Shown piece by piece: positions 47,388-58,204 of a stretch of DNA of 64,000 bases. Source of the stretch: Pseudomonas chlororaphis (GTDB lineage: Bacteria; Pseudomonadota; Gammaproteobacteria; Pseudomonadales; Pseudomonadaceae); NCBI RefSeq assembly GCF_003731765.1, contig NZ_MOAL01000008.1:682001-746000 (forward strand), given 5' to 3'. A model generated the notes under the pieces. It did not search any database, was not told the DNA's origin, and saw only the letters and a list, made by a program, of their open reading frames with translations. The first letter of the stretch is position 1. Every line of letters begins with the position of its first letter. The position numbers and the translations under genes are program-made.

Positions 47388-49082
47388 ATGCAAACCTGGC
47401 AACAGCTCTACAGCCCGCTCGGCAGCCTTGGCCTGTCCGCTCTCGCGGCCGTTATCCCGATCGTTTTCTTCTTCCTGGCCTTGGCCGTGTTCCGCCTCAA
47501 GGGGCACGTCGCCGGCAGCATCACCCTGGCACTGTCGATCCTGGTGGCGATCTTCGCTTTCCAGATGCCGGTCGACATGGCGCTCGCCGCCGCCGGCTAT
47601 GGTTTCGCCTACGGCCTGTGGCCCATCGCCTGGATCATTGTCGCCGCCGTGTTCCTCTACAAACTGACCGTTAAGAGCGGCCAGTTCGAGGTCATCCGCA
47701 GCTCGGTGCTGTCAATCACCGACGACCAGCGCCTGCAAGTGCTGCTGATCGGCTTCTGCTTCGGCGCCTTCCTCGAAGGGGCAGCCGGTTTCGGCGCTCC
47801 AGTGGCAATCACCGCCGCACTGTTGGTGGGCCTGGGCTTCAACCCGCTGTATGCCGCCGGCCTGTGCCTGATCGCCAACACCGCGCCGGTGGCGTTCGGC
47901 GCCCTGGGGATTCCGATCATCGTGGCTGGCCAAGTGACCGGCATCGACGCCTTCAAGATCGGCGCCATGACCGGCCGCCAACTGCCGCTGCTGTCGCTGT
48001 TCGTGCCGTTCTGGCTGGTGTTCATGATGGATGGCCTGCGCGGCGTCAAAGAGACCTGGCCTGCCGCGCTGGTGGCCGGGCTGAGCTTTGCCATCACCCA
48101 GTACTTCACCTCGAACTTCATCGGTCCTGAACTGCCGGACATCACCTCGGCCCTGGCCAGCCTGATTTCCCTGACCCTGTTCCTCAAGGTCTGGCAGCCC
48201 AAGCGCACCGCAGGCGCGCAAATCGCCGGTGCCACCTCGGGTACGGCCATCACCGCCAGCGTCGGCGGCTTCGGTCAGCCACGCAGCACCGTGGCCTCGC
48301 CCTACAGCCTGGGGCAGATTTTCAAAGCCTGGTCCCCGTTCCTGATCCTCACCGTGCTGGTGACCATCTGGACCCTGAAACCCTTCAAGGCGATGTTTGC
48401 CGCCGGCGGTTCCATGTACGGCTGGGTGTTCAACTTTGCCATCCCGCACCTGGACCAGATGGTGGTCAAGGTCGCGCCGATCGTGACCAACCCCACCGCC
48501 ATCCCGGCAGTGTTCAAACTGGACCCGATCTCCGCGACCGGCACGGCGATTTTCTTCTCCGCACTGATCTCGATGCTGGTGCTGAAGATCAATTTCAAAA
48601 CTGGTCTGACCACTTTGAAAGAGACCTTCTACGAACTCCGCTGGCCGATCCTCTCCATCGGCATGGTGCTGGCCTTCGCCTTCGTCACCAACTACTCCGG
48701 CATGTCCTCGACCATGGCTCTGGTGCTGGCCGGTACCGGCGCGGCGTTCCCGTTCTTCTCGCCGTTTCTCGGCTGGCTGGGGGTGTTCCTCACCGGGTCC
48801 GATACCTCGTCCAACGCCCTGTTCAGTTCGTTGCAAGCCACCACCGCGCACCAGATCGGCGTCAATGACACCCTGCTGGTGGCAGCCAATACCAGCGGCG
48901 GCGTAACCGGCAAGATGATCTCGCCGCAATCGATCGCCGTGGCCTGCGCCGCCACCGGCCTGGTGGGCAAAGAATCCGACTTGTTCCGCTTCACCCTCAA
49001 GCACAGTCTGTTCTTTGCCACTATTGTCGGTCTGATTACCCTGGCCCAGGCTTACTGGTTCACGGGCATGCTGGTCCACTGA
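47388..49082 (+). CDS. lldP: L-lactate permease
   Basis: Inner-membrane lactate/proton symporter, 564 residues with a dozen or more hydrophobic helices and the LctP-family segments GAFLEGAAGFGAPVAITAAL and NTSGGVTGKMISPQSIAVAC. Heads the lactate operon; ATG 47388 follows TTAGGGG. Confidence 0.96.
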   Translation: MQTWQQLYSPLGSLGLSALAAVIPIVFFFLALAVFRLKGHVAGSITLALSILVAIFAFQMPVDMALAAAGYGFAYGLWPIAWIIVAAVFLYKLTVKSGQFEVIRSSVLSITDDQRLQVLLIGFCFGAFLEGAAGFGAPVAITAALLVGLGFNPLYAAGLCLIANTAPVAFGALGIPIIVAGQVTGIDAFKIGAMTGRQLPLLSLFVPFWLVFMMDGLRGVKETWPAALVAGLSFAITQYFTSNFIGPELPDITSALASLISLTLFLKVWQPKRTAGAQIAGATSGTAITASVGGFGQPRSTVASPYSLGQIFKAWSPFLILTVLVTIWTLKPFKAMFAAGGSMYGWVFNFAIPHLDQMVVKVAPIVTNPTAIPAVFKLDPISATGTAIFFSALISMLVLKINFKTGLTTLKETFYELRWPILSIGMVLAFAFVTNYSGMSSTMALVLAGTGAAFPFFSPFLGWLGVFLTGSDTSSNALFSSLQATTAHQIGVNDTLLVAANTSGGVTGKMISPQSIAVACAATGLVGKESDLFRFTLKHSLFFATIVGLITLAQAYWFTGMLVH

Positions 49083-49234
49083 CAGCCGCCTGGCACACGG
49101 AAAAAACCGACGCCGGACCACGCTTCCGGCGCCTGTAATTCACAACCCGGTCTGCAAGGCTGCTGAAAGCTTGACGCTTTACTCTCCAGCAGCCTCAACG
49201 GACGGATAACCGGGACCACCCGGAGACACGCCTG

Positions 49235-50059
49235 ATGAGCGAGCTTTTTTACAACGCCGTGCCTAACGCAACCCGTGTCGCACCGCCGCTGGCCGAACCG
49301 CGCCACTACCCCAGCGAAAAACCGCAACGGGTCTATCTGTTCGGCACGTGCGTGGTCGACCTGTTCTATCCCGAGGCCGGGATGGATGCGATTCACCTGC
49401 TGGAGCGCGAAGGCATTCGCGTCGAGTACCCGCAAGGGCAAAGCTGCTGCGGACAACCGGCCTACACCTCGGGTTACACCGAGCAGGCGCGCACCGTGGC
49501 TCGCTCGCAGTTGGCGCTGTTCGCCGAGGACTATCCGGTGGTGGTGCCCTCAGGCTCCTGTGCAGGCATGTTGCGCGAACATTACGCCGACTTGTTCAAG
49601 GATGAGCCGCAAATGCTGATACAGGTTCAGGCCCTCGCGGCACGGACCTATGAATTGGCGGAGTTTCTGCTGTTTGTCTGCAAGGTACAGCTCAAGGACA
49701 GCGGTGCGCCCGTCAAGGTGGCCTTGCACACGTCGTGCTCGGCGCGCCGGGAAATGAACACCCACCTGCATGGCCGTGAGTTGCTGTCACAGTTGAGCAA
49801 CGTGGAGCGAGTGGAGCACAGCCACGAAAGCGAATGCTGTGGCTTTGGCGGCACTTTCAGCGTCCGAATGCCAGACATCTCTGGCGCGATGGTGGCTGAC
49901 AAGACCCGTGCGCTGAAGGAATCCGGCGCGCATCAGGTGCTGAGCGCCGATTGCGGCTGTTTGATGAACATCAACGGCGCCCTGGAGAAACAACAAGAGG
50001 CATTGCGCGGCCAACACCTAGCGAGCTTCCTCTGGCAGCGTACCGGAGGTGCCCAATGA
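49235..50059 (+). CDS. lutA: lactate utilisation protein A, CCG-domain Fe-S subunit
   Basis: 274 residues with two CCG cysteine-rich domains (GQSCCGQPAYTSGY and SECCGFGGTFSVRMPD), the LldE/LutA pattern shared with heterodisulfide-reductase and GlcF subunits. Probably part of the LutABC L-lactate oxidising complex. The first 25 residues (SELFYNAVPNATRVAPPLAE) precede the usual RVYLFGTCVVDLF start and are a little longer than in the family. Overlaps lutB (ATGA). Confidence 0.93.
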   Translation: MSELFYNAVPNATRVAPPLAEPRHYPSEKPQRVYLFGTCVVDLFYPEAGMDAIHLLEREGIRVEYPQGQSCCGQPAYTSGYTEQARTVARSQLALFAEDYPVVVPSGSCAGMLREHYADLFKDEPQMLIQVQALAARTYELAEFLLFVCKVQLKDSGAPVKVALHTSCSARREMNTHLHGRELLSQLSNVERVEHSHESECCGFGGTFSVRMPDISGAMVADKTRALKESGAHQVLSADCGCLMNINGALEKQQEALRGQHLASFLWQRTGGAQ

Positions 50060-51510
50060 GCGCCCCGGAACTGATCCCGACCGTTGCCGTGTCGGACGAT
50101 TTTCGCACCCGGGCTCACGAGGCCCTGGGTGACAAACAACTGCGAAACAACTTTCGCAGCGCCATGGATTCACTCATGGCCAAGCGTGCGGCCTCGTTCA
50201 GCGATGCCCACGAACGGGAACATCTGCGAGCACTGGGCAATGCCATTCGCGCGCGCGCATTATCCAAGCTGCCCGACCTGCTCGAGCAGCTTGAACAGAA
50301 CCTGACCCGCAACGGTGTGACAGTGCACTGGGCGGAAACGGTGGACGAGGCCAATGGCATCGTCCTCTCGATCATCCGCGCTCACGAGGCGCGGCAAGTG
50401 ATCAAGGGCAAATCGATGGTCAGCGAAGAGATGGAAATGAACCATGTCCTCGCTGAACAAGGCATTGAATGCCTTGAGTCGGACATGGGCGAATTTATCG
50501 TCCAACTCGACCACGAGAAGCCTTCACACATCATTATGCCGGCGATCCACAAGAATGCCGGTCAGGTCGCGTCCTTGTTCCACGACAAACTCGGCGTGGA
50601 GTACACCAAGGACGTTGACCAACTTATCCAGATCGGTCGCAAGGTCCTGCGGCAGAAATTCTTCGAAGCCGATATCGGCGTCTCCGGCGTCAACTTTGCC
50701 GTGGCCGAAACCGGCACCCTGCTGCTGGTGGAAAACGAAGGCAACGGGCGCATGTCCACCACCGTGCCGCCGGTGCACATCGCCGTCACCGGGATCGAGA
50801 AAGTCGTCGAGAACCTGCGTGACGTGGTTCCCCTGCTCTCGCTGCTGACCCGCTCCGCCCTCGGCCAGCCGATCACCACCTACGTCAACATGATCTCCGG
50901 CCCGCGCAAGCCCCATGAGCTCGACGGCCCCGAGGAAGTGCACCTGGTGCTGCTGGACAACGGCCGCAGCCAGGCATTTGCCGACAGCGAACTGCGCCAG
51001 ACCCTGAACTGCATCCGCTGCGGCGCCTGCATGAACCATTGCCCGGTGTACACGCGCATCGGCGGCCACGCCTATGGCGAGGTCTATCCGGGGCCGATCG
51101 GCAAGATCATCACCCCGCACATGGTCGGCCTGGCCAAGGTTCCGGATCACCCCAGCGCCTCGTCGCTGTGCGGCGCCTGTGGCGAAGTCTGCCCGGTGAA
51201 GATTCCGATCCCGGCCCTGCTGCGCCGACTGCGGGAAGAAAACGTCAAGGCCCCCGACAGCCCCCATCAAGTGATGCGCGGCCAGGGCAGCAAGTACTCG
51301 CGCAAGGAACGTTTTATCTGGAACGCCTGGGCCCGCCTCAACAGCTCGCCTCGGCTCTATCGGTTGTTCGTCCTGGCGGCGACACGCCTGCGCGCCTTGA
51401 CGCCCAGCAACGTCGGGCCCTGGACGCAAAACCACAGCGCGCCGAAACCGGCCGCCCGTTCGCTGCACGACCTGGCACGCGAGCACCTGGCCAAACAGGG
51501 AGACCGTTGA
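50056..51510 (+). CDS. lutB: lactate utilisation protein B, Fe-S subunit
   Basis: 484 residues: N-terminal LUD-type domain, then two ferredoxin-like cysteine clusters, CIRCGACMNHCPVYTRIGGH (about 319-338) and CGACGEVCPVKIPIP. Likely electron-carrying core of the LutABC complex. Starts ATG 50056 after GGAGG, overlapping the lutA stop. Confidence 0.95.
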   Translation: MSAPELIPTVAVSDDFRTRAHEALGDKQLRNNFRSAMDSLMAKRAASFSDAHEREHLRALGNAIRARALSKLPDLLEQLEQNLTRNGVTVHWAETVDEANGIVLSIIRAHEARQVIKGKSMVSEEMEMNHVLAEQGIECLESDMGEFIVQLDHEKPSHIIMPAIHKNAGQVASLFHDKLGVEYTKDVDQLIQIGRKVLRQKFFEADIGVSGVNFAVAETGTLLLVENEGNGRMSTTVPPVHIAVTGIEKVVENLRDVVPLLSLLTRSALGQPITTYVNMISGPRKPHELDGPEEVHLVLLDNGRSQAFADSELRQTLNCIRCGACMNHCPVYTRIGGHAYGEVYPGPIGKIITPHMVGLAKVPDHPSASSLCGACGEVCPVKIPIPALLRRLREENVKAPDSPHQVMRGQGSKYSRKERFIWNAWARLNSSPRLYRLFVLAATRLRALTPSNVGPWTQNHSAPKPAARSLHDLAREHLAKQGDR

Positions 51511-52177
51511 TGAGCGCCAAGCAGAATATCCTCGCCAAGCTGCGCACCAGCCTGACCGGCACCACGCCGATTGTGGATAACTTCGACGAGGCTCTGGTCA
51601 CCGAGCCCTACACCTACACGGCTGAACAACGCATCCCGCAACTGCGCAAGCTGATGGAAGCGGTGCACACCGAAATCCACCTGACCACAGGCGACCACTG
51701 GCCGACGCTACTGGCGCAACTGCTGAACGAGCGCCAACTGCCCAGCCTGCTGATCGCCCCAAGCACACCCCATGGCCAGCGAGTGACCCAGCACTGGGCC
51801 CAGCACCCTGAGTTGCCGCCGCTCAAGGCCTACGACCGCCCGGTGGAAGCCTGGAAAGCCGAGCTGTTCAACGACACCCCCGCCAGCCTCACCACCACCC
51901 TCGGCGCCATCGCCGCCACCGGCAGCCTGATTCTTTGGCCGACCCGCGAAGAACCGCGGTTGATGAGCCTGGTACCGCCGGTGCACTTCGCCCTGCTCAA
52001 GGCCAGCGAGATCCGCGACAACTTTTACCAGGTGCAGCAGGAGTACCAATGGGCCCAGGGCATGCCGACCAACGCGCTGCTGGTGTCCGGTCCTTCGAAA
52101 ACCGCAGACATCGAACAAGTCCTGGCTTACGGCGCCCATGGCCCGAAAGACTTGGTGGTACTGATCCTGGAGGACCA

Positions 52178-52181
<4 letters not shown>
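51510..52181 (+). CDS. lutC: lactate utilisation protein C
   Basis: 223 residues, single LUD (DUF162) domain with GAIAATGSLILWPTREEPR and LMSLVPPVHFALL. Essential third component of LutABC in Bacillus; no cofactor known for certain. One-base overlap with lutB, four-base overlap with the next gene. Confidence 0.94.
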
Positions 52182-54988
<2,807 letters not shown>

Positions 54989-55001
54989 CCGTTGCAACGA
55001 A

Positions 55002-55027
55002 AAAGGAGCATCACGCTCCTTTTTTTC
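55002..55027 (+). terminator. intrinsic terminator of the lactate operon
   Basis: AAAGGAGC / GCTCCTTT arms, five-base loop, then TTTTTT, 14 bases past dld. Confidence 0.9.
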
Positions 55028-55171
55028 ATCTTGGACGAAAAAAAAGCGAATTCCTGCTGCCGGCTATAGTCGATTGCTTAGGCCCCAGTGAATGAGGCTT
55101 ATCACCGACCTCGGCAGGTTGTCCTGGATAGATCGGCAGCACCGAGACCAACCGTTCAAGGAGATACCTTT

Positions 55172-55459
55172 ATGAAGCGTTCTGCATTGGCTGGACTGTT
55201 CATTACCGCGACGATGCTGGCGTCCCCGGTGTTCGCCGCGGCCCAAGAGGATCTGTGCCAGATCAACCTGCAAAAGATCAAAGACGCCAAGGTCAGCACT
55301 GAAGTGATGAGCGAGCAACTGAGCGCCGACGTCGACGCTTCCGTGCAGCAAGCCACCGCGGAAAAAGCCAAGGGCACCGAGGAAGGCACCAAGAACTGCA
55401 TCTCCATCACCACCCAGGCGATACAGAAACTGCAGAACAACACCAAGGGCGATCAGTAG
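55172..55459 (+). CDS. small exported protein with a cysteine pair
   Basis: 95 residues; no family recognised. The signal peptide (1-22, MKRSALAGLFITATMLASPV then FA) predicts export. The mature protein is helical, with only two Cys, at 29 and 76, placed to form a disulfide, and a Gln/Ala/Lys/Glu-rich middle. ATG 55172 has AAGGAG nine bases upstream. Between the lactate operon and ssrA. Confidence 0.85.
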   Translation: MKRSALAGLFITATMLASPVFAAAQEDLCQINLQKIKDAKVSTEVMSEQLSADVDASVQQATAEKAKGTEEGTKNCISITTQAIQKLQNNTKGDQ

Positions 55460-55471
55460 GCTTGATGCACG

Positions 55472-55497
55472 AGGCCAACCTTCGGGTTGGCCTTCTG
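55472..55497 (+). terminator. UUCG-loop intrinsic terminator
   Basis: AGGCCAACC-TTCG-GGTTGGCCT followed by TCTGCTC, 12 bases past the small exported gene. The UUCG tetraloop gives extra stability. Confidence 0.8.
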
Positions 55498-55516
55498 CTC
55501 AGGCTTAGCGTAGAAT
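55487..55516 (+). promoter_or_regulatory. promoter of ssrA
   Basis: TTGGCC (55487), 18-base spacer, TAGAAT (55511). The -35 lies in the descending arm of the previous terminator; transcription would begin about 25 bases before the mature 5' end. Confidence 0.6.
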
Positions 55517-55548
55517 CCGCCCACCTGTTGGTTACACACAACAGGTTC

Positions 55549-55942
55549 GGGGCCGTTTAGGATTCGACGCCGGTTGCGAAACTTTAGGTGCATGCCGAGT
55601 TGGTAACAGAACTCGTAAATCCACTGTTGCAACTTCCTATAGTTGCCAATGACGAAACCTACGGGGAATACGCTCTCGCTGCGTAAGCAGCCTTAGCCCT
55701 TCCCTCCTGGTACCTTCGGGTCCAGCAATCATCAGGGGATGTCTGTAAACCCAAAGTGATTGTCATATAGAACAGAATCGCCGTGCAGTACGTTGTGGAC
55801 GAATCGGCTAAAACTTACACAACTCGCCCAAAGCACCCTGCCCGTCGGGTCGCTGAGGGTTAACTTAATAGACACGGCTACGCATGTAGTACCGACAGCG
55901 GAGTACTGGCGGACGGGGGTTCAAATCCCCCCGGCTCCACCA
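55549..55942 (+). ncRNA. ssrA: transfer-messenger RNA
   Basis: 394 bases from GGGGCCG to the encoded CCA. The tRNA-like ends (GGGGCCGUUUAGGAUUCGAC and GGUUCAAAUCCCCCCGGCUC) pair as acceptor and T arms. The resume codon GCC at 55645 starts the tag ANDETYGEYALAA, ended by TAA at 55684-55686. Partner smpB is at 45799. Confidence 0.98.
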
Positions 55943-55953
55943 AAATTACATCT

Positions 55954-55979
55954 AAAGACGTCCACGGACGTCTTTTTTT
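55954..55979 (+). terminator. intrinsic terminator of ssrA
   Basis: AAAGACGTCC / GGACGTCTTT arms with a two-base loop and a seven-T run, 12 bases past the tmRNA CCA. Confidence 0.92.
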
Positions 55980-56054
55980 GTGCCTGAAATCCAGTGAATA
56001 CGGGGGTTTCAGGGCTACGGGGGGCTTTCCAGGTTTTTTGAGTTCCAGGCGGTT

Positions 56055-56104
56055 TGGTATTCCCAATGGTATTCCCGGCTACCCGGCGCTAATCTTGGGA
56101 ATAC
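56055..56104. repeat. TGGTATTCCC repeats upstream of the integrase fossil
   Basis: TGGTATTCCC occurs at 56055-56064 and 56067-56076, and an inverted near-copy (TTGGGAATACTA) at 56096-56107. Arrangement and position suit integrase arm-type sites of a tmRNA-targeting island. Confidence 0.5.
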
Positions 56105-56129
56105 TAAAAGGTGTCATGGAGTACTTCTC

Positions 56130-56219
56130 ATGTGCGCTCAAACCACCCGCCTCTCCGACCGCCAGCTCAAGGCGGTCAAACCGAAAGACAAGGATTACGT
56201 CCTCACGGATGGCGACGGG
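56130..56219 (+). pseudogene. truncated tyrosine integrase (N-terminal remnant)
   Basis: Thirty codons, MCAQTTRLSDRQLKAVKPKD then KDYVLTDGDG, match the N-terminus of P4-type tyrosine recombinases (LSDRQLKAVKPKDK...LTDGDG), after which similarity stops abruptly; the frame goes on for 100 more codons without integrase features. GGAG lies eight bases before the ATG. It is 187 bases past the tmRNA 3' end, the classic att site for such islands. Region 55943-56311 holds nothing else. Confidence 0.75.
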
Positions 56220-56266
56220 CCCAACAATCCAAGTTTCCACATGTTCCTACATGACCGCCCCCCCCC

Positions 56267-56295
56267 AAGAAAGCCCGCCCCGTGCGGGCTTTCTT
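56267..56295. terminator. bidirectional terminator
   Basis: AAGAAAGCCCGC / GCGGGCTTTCTT arms with five-base loop, 16 bases past the EamA gene on the minus strand. Confidence 0.85.
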
Positions 56296-56311
56296 ATTTC
56301 TGGCTTTCCAT

Positions 56312-57184
56312 CTACGCCCTACACCAAACCCTCGGCCCTTTCATCAACCCCACAACCAGCGCCGATAGAATCAACGCGATGGACAGGCCTTCGTTGAGGT
56401 CAATCCGGTGCCCCAGCATCAGCACTGAACCGGCGATGCCGAAGATGGGAATCAGTAGGGACAGCGGGGCCACTCGGGATACGGGGTATTCGCGCAGGAG
56501 CAGGTTCCAGCCCCAATAACAGAAGTGCGTCGCGGCGTAGACCTGGAACAACAGCGAGAACACGGCCACGCCTTCGAGGTGGCTGACGAGGGTGGTGAAC
56601 GGCGCCGGTCCATGGGCGAGCCAGGTGAGTGCCAACAGGGGAATCGGTGGGAACAGGCTGGCCCACACCACGAAGGCGAACATTTCCCGGACCTTGGACT
56701 GTTTGATGATGACGTTGCCGACGCTCCAGCTAAAGGCGCTGACCAGCAGCAACGCATAACCGATTGTCGTGCCCTGGCCGGGGCTGCTGAGGATGATGCT
56801 GAACAACCCCAGCACGGCCAGTACCACGCCGAGTATCTGCCCAAGGCTCAGGTGTTCGCGGAACAGCAGTACGCCCCAGCCCAGGGTGAAGAAGGCGCTG
56901 AACTGGATCAACAGGGCCGCGGTGCCCGGAGGGACGCCCAACTCGATGCCGACGTTGATCAGCGCCCACATGGCCACTCCGAAAATCAATCCGTAGGCCA
57001 CCAGCCAGCCCATCGCGATGGGCGGACGTTTGACAAAAAAGACCCAGGGCAATGCCGCCAGGGTAAAGCGCAGCGCCGTGAGCAACAGCGGATCGATCGC
57101 CGCCAGTCCCAGTTTGGTAATGGGAAAATTCAAGCCCCAGACGGCCGTCACCAAGACGGCCAGGGCCAGGTGTTTCTTTTGCAT
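56312..57184 (-). CDS. EamA-family (DMT) permease
   Basis: 290 residues, two EamA repeats, ten predicted membrane helices. Family features: N-terminal LVTAVWGLNFPITKLGL, and FFTLGWGVLLFREHLSLGQI in the first repeat. Probably a metabolite exporter of RhaT/EamA type; substrate unknown. ATG 57184 gives MQKKHLALAVLV; divergent from the AraC gene. Confidence 0.88.
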   Translation of the reverse strand: MQKKHLALAVLVTAVWGLNFPITKLGLAAIDPLLLTALRFTLAALPWVFFVKRPPIAMGWLVAYGLIFGVAMWALINVGIELGVPPGTAALLIQFSAFFTLGWGVLLFREHLSLGQILGVVLAVLGLFSIILSSPGQGTTIGYALLLVSAFSWSVGNVIIKQSKVREMFAFVVWASLFPPIPLLALTWLAHGPAPFTTLVSHLEGVAVFSLLFQVYAATHFCYWGWNLLLREYPVSRVAPLSLLIPIFGIAGSVLMLGHRIDLNEGLSIALILSALVVGLMKGPRVWCRA

Positions 57185-57303
57185 AACGCGGATTCCACAA
57201 GACAGGGGGCGGCGCCTGTATGCGCCAGCCAGGGCCCCAACTATGCGCAATCGCCACCCTGGCTCGCTTGCACTATCAGGTCATAGATCAGTAAATTCGG
57301 GCC

Positions 57304-58086
57304 ATGCGCAAAACCGAGATAGACACCGACGAGAATATTCCCCGCGACGCGGTGGTCACGGCCCATGACTATGGCGACGGGCTGCTGTTTGAACGGCATA
57401 CCCATGAGCGTGGGCAATTTGCCTATGCCGCCTGCGGGGTGATCACTGTGTTCACCTGCCAGGGCAATTGGGTCGTGCCCCCACAACGGGCCATCTGGGT
57501 GCCGGCGCATGTGCCCCATGAGATGAGCATGAGCGGCCCGGTGACCATGCTGAACACCTACATCCGTACCCCCGCCGCCGACCAGCTTGGCCTGCCAGCG
57601 CACTGTCAGGTGTTCGATGTGTCAGCGCTGCTTCGGCAGTTGCTGATCCGCGCCATCGACGTTCCGGCCTGCTATGCGCAGGCGAGTCGGGACGGTCATT
57701 TGATGGGTTTGCTGCTGCACGAAATAGCCGCCATGGCGCCCCTGTCGCTGAATGCCCCGCTGCCGAGTGAACCCAGGCTGGCGCAGGCCTGCCGCACCCT
57801 GCTGGAGCAACCGTCGCTGGAGGTCGGCATTGATGACATGACCCAGCAGGTGGGCATGAGCCGCCGCACCTTCACGCGGCTGTTTCGCCAACAAACCGGG
57901 ATCAGTTTTGTCGAGTGGCGCCAGCAGGCCTGCCTGTTGGCGGCGGTGGTGCGTTTGGGGAACGGGGAGCCAATTACGCGGGTGGCGACTGACCTGGGGT
58001 ACAGCAGCCCGAGTGCCTTCAGCAGTGTTTTCCGTCGAGTGCTCGGCGAGGTGCCGAGCCGGTACTTTCCAAAGGACCCGCTGTGA
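57304..58086 (+). CDS. AraC-family transcriptional regulator
   Basis: 260 residues: N-terminal cupin-like effector domain (about 20-105) and C-terminal AraC double helix-turn-helix (about 165-255; MSRRTFTRLFRQQTGISFVE, ITRVATDLGYSSPSAFSSVF). Divergent from the EamA exporter, 119 bases apart, so regulation of that gene is likely. Confidence 0.92.
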   Translation: MRKTEIDTDENIPRDAVVTAHDYGDGLLFERHTHERGQFAYAACGVITVFTCQGNWVVPPQRAIWVPAHVPHEMSMSGPVTMLNTYIRTPAADQLGLPAHCQVFDVSALLRQLLIRAIDVPACYAQASRDGHLMGLLLHEIAAMAPLSLNAPLPSEPRLAQACRTLLEQPSLEVGIDDMTQQVGMSRRTFTRLFRQQTGISFVEWRQQACLLAAVVRLGNGEPITRVATDLGYSSPSAFSSVFRRVLGEVPSRYFPKDPL

Positions 58087-58148
58087 AACCGGCCGATTGA
58101 AACCTGCCCCACTAGGGCTTTGCCCCTCGATACCCTGACCTGGCAGGC

Positions 58149-58190
58149 AACAAAAAACCCGCTGCCACCCTCTCGGGCGACAGCGGGTTT
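58149..58190 (-). terminator. intrinsic terminator of gcd
   Basis: AAACCCGCTG / CAGCGGGTTT arms and TTTTTTG on the minus strand, 15 bases past gcd. Confidence 0.85.
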
Positions 58191-58204
58191 CTTGAGGTGC
58201 GGCC

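Noticed and set aside
55760..55987. 75-codon open frame inside ssrA
   Set aside because: It lies in the tmRNA 3' half and terminator; the only translated part is the tag at 55645-55686.
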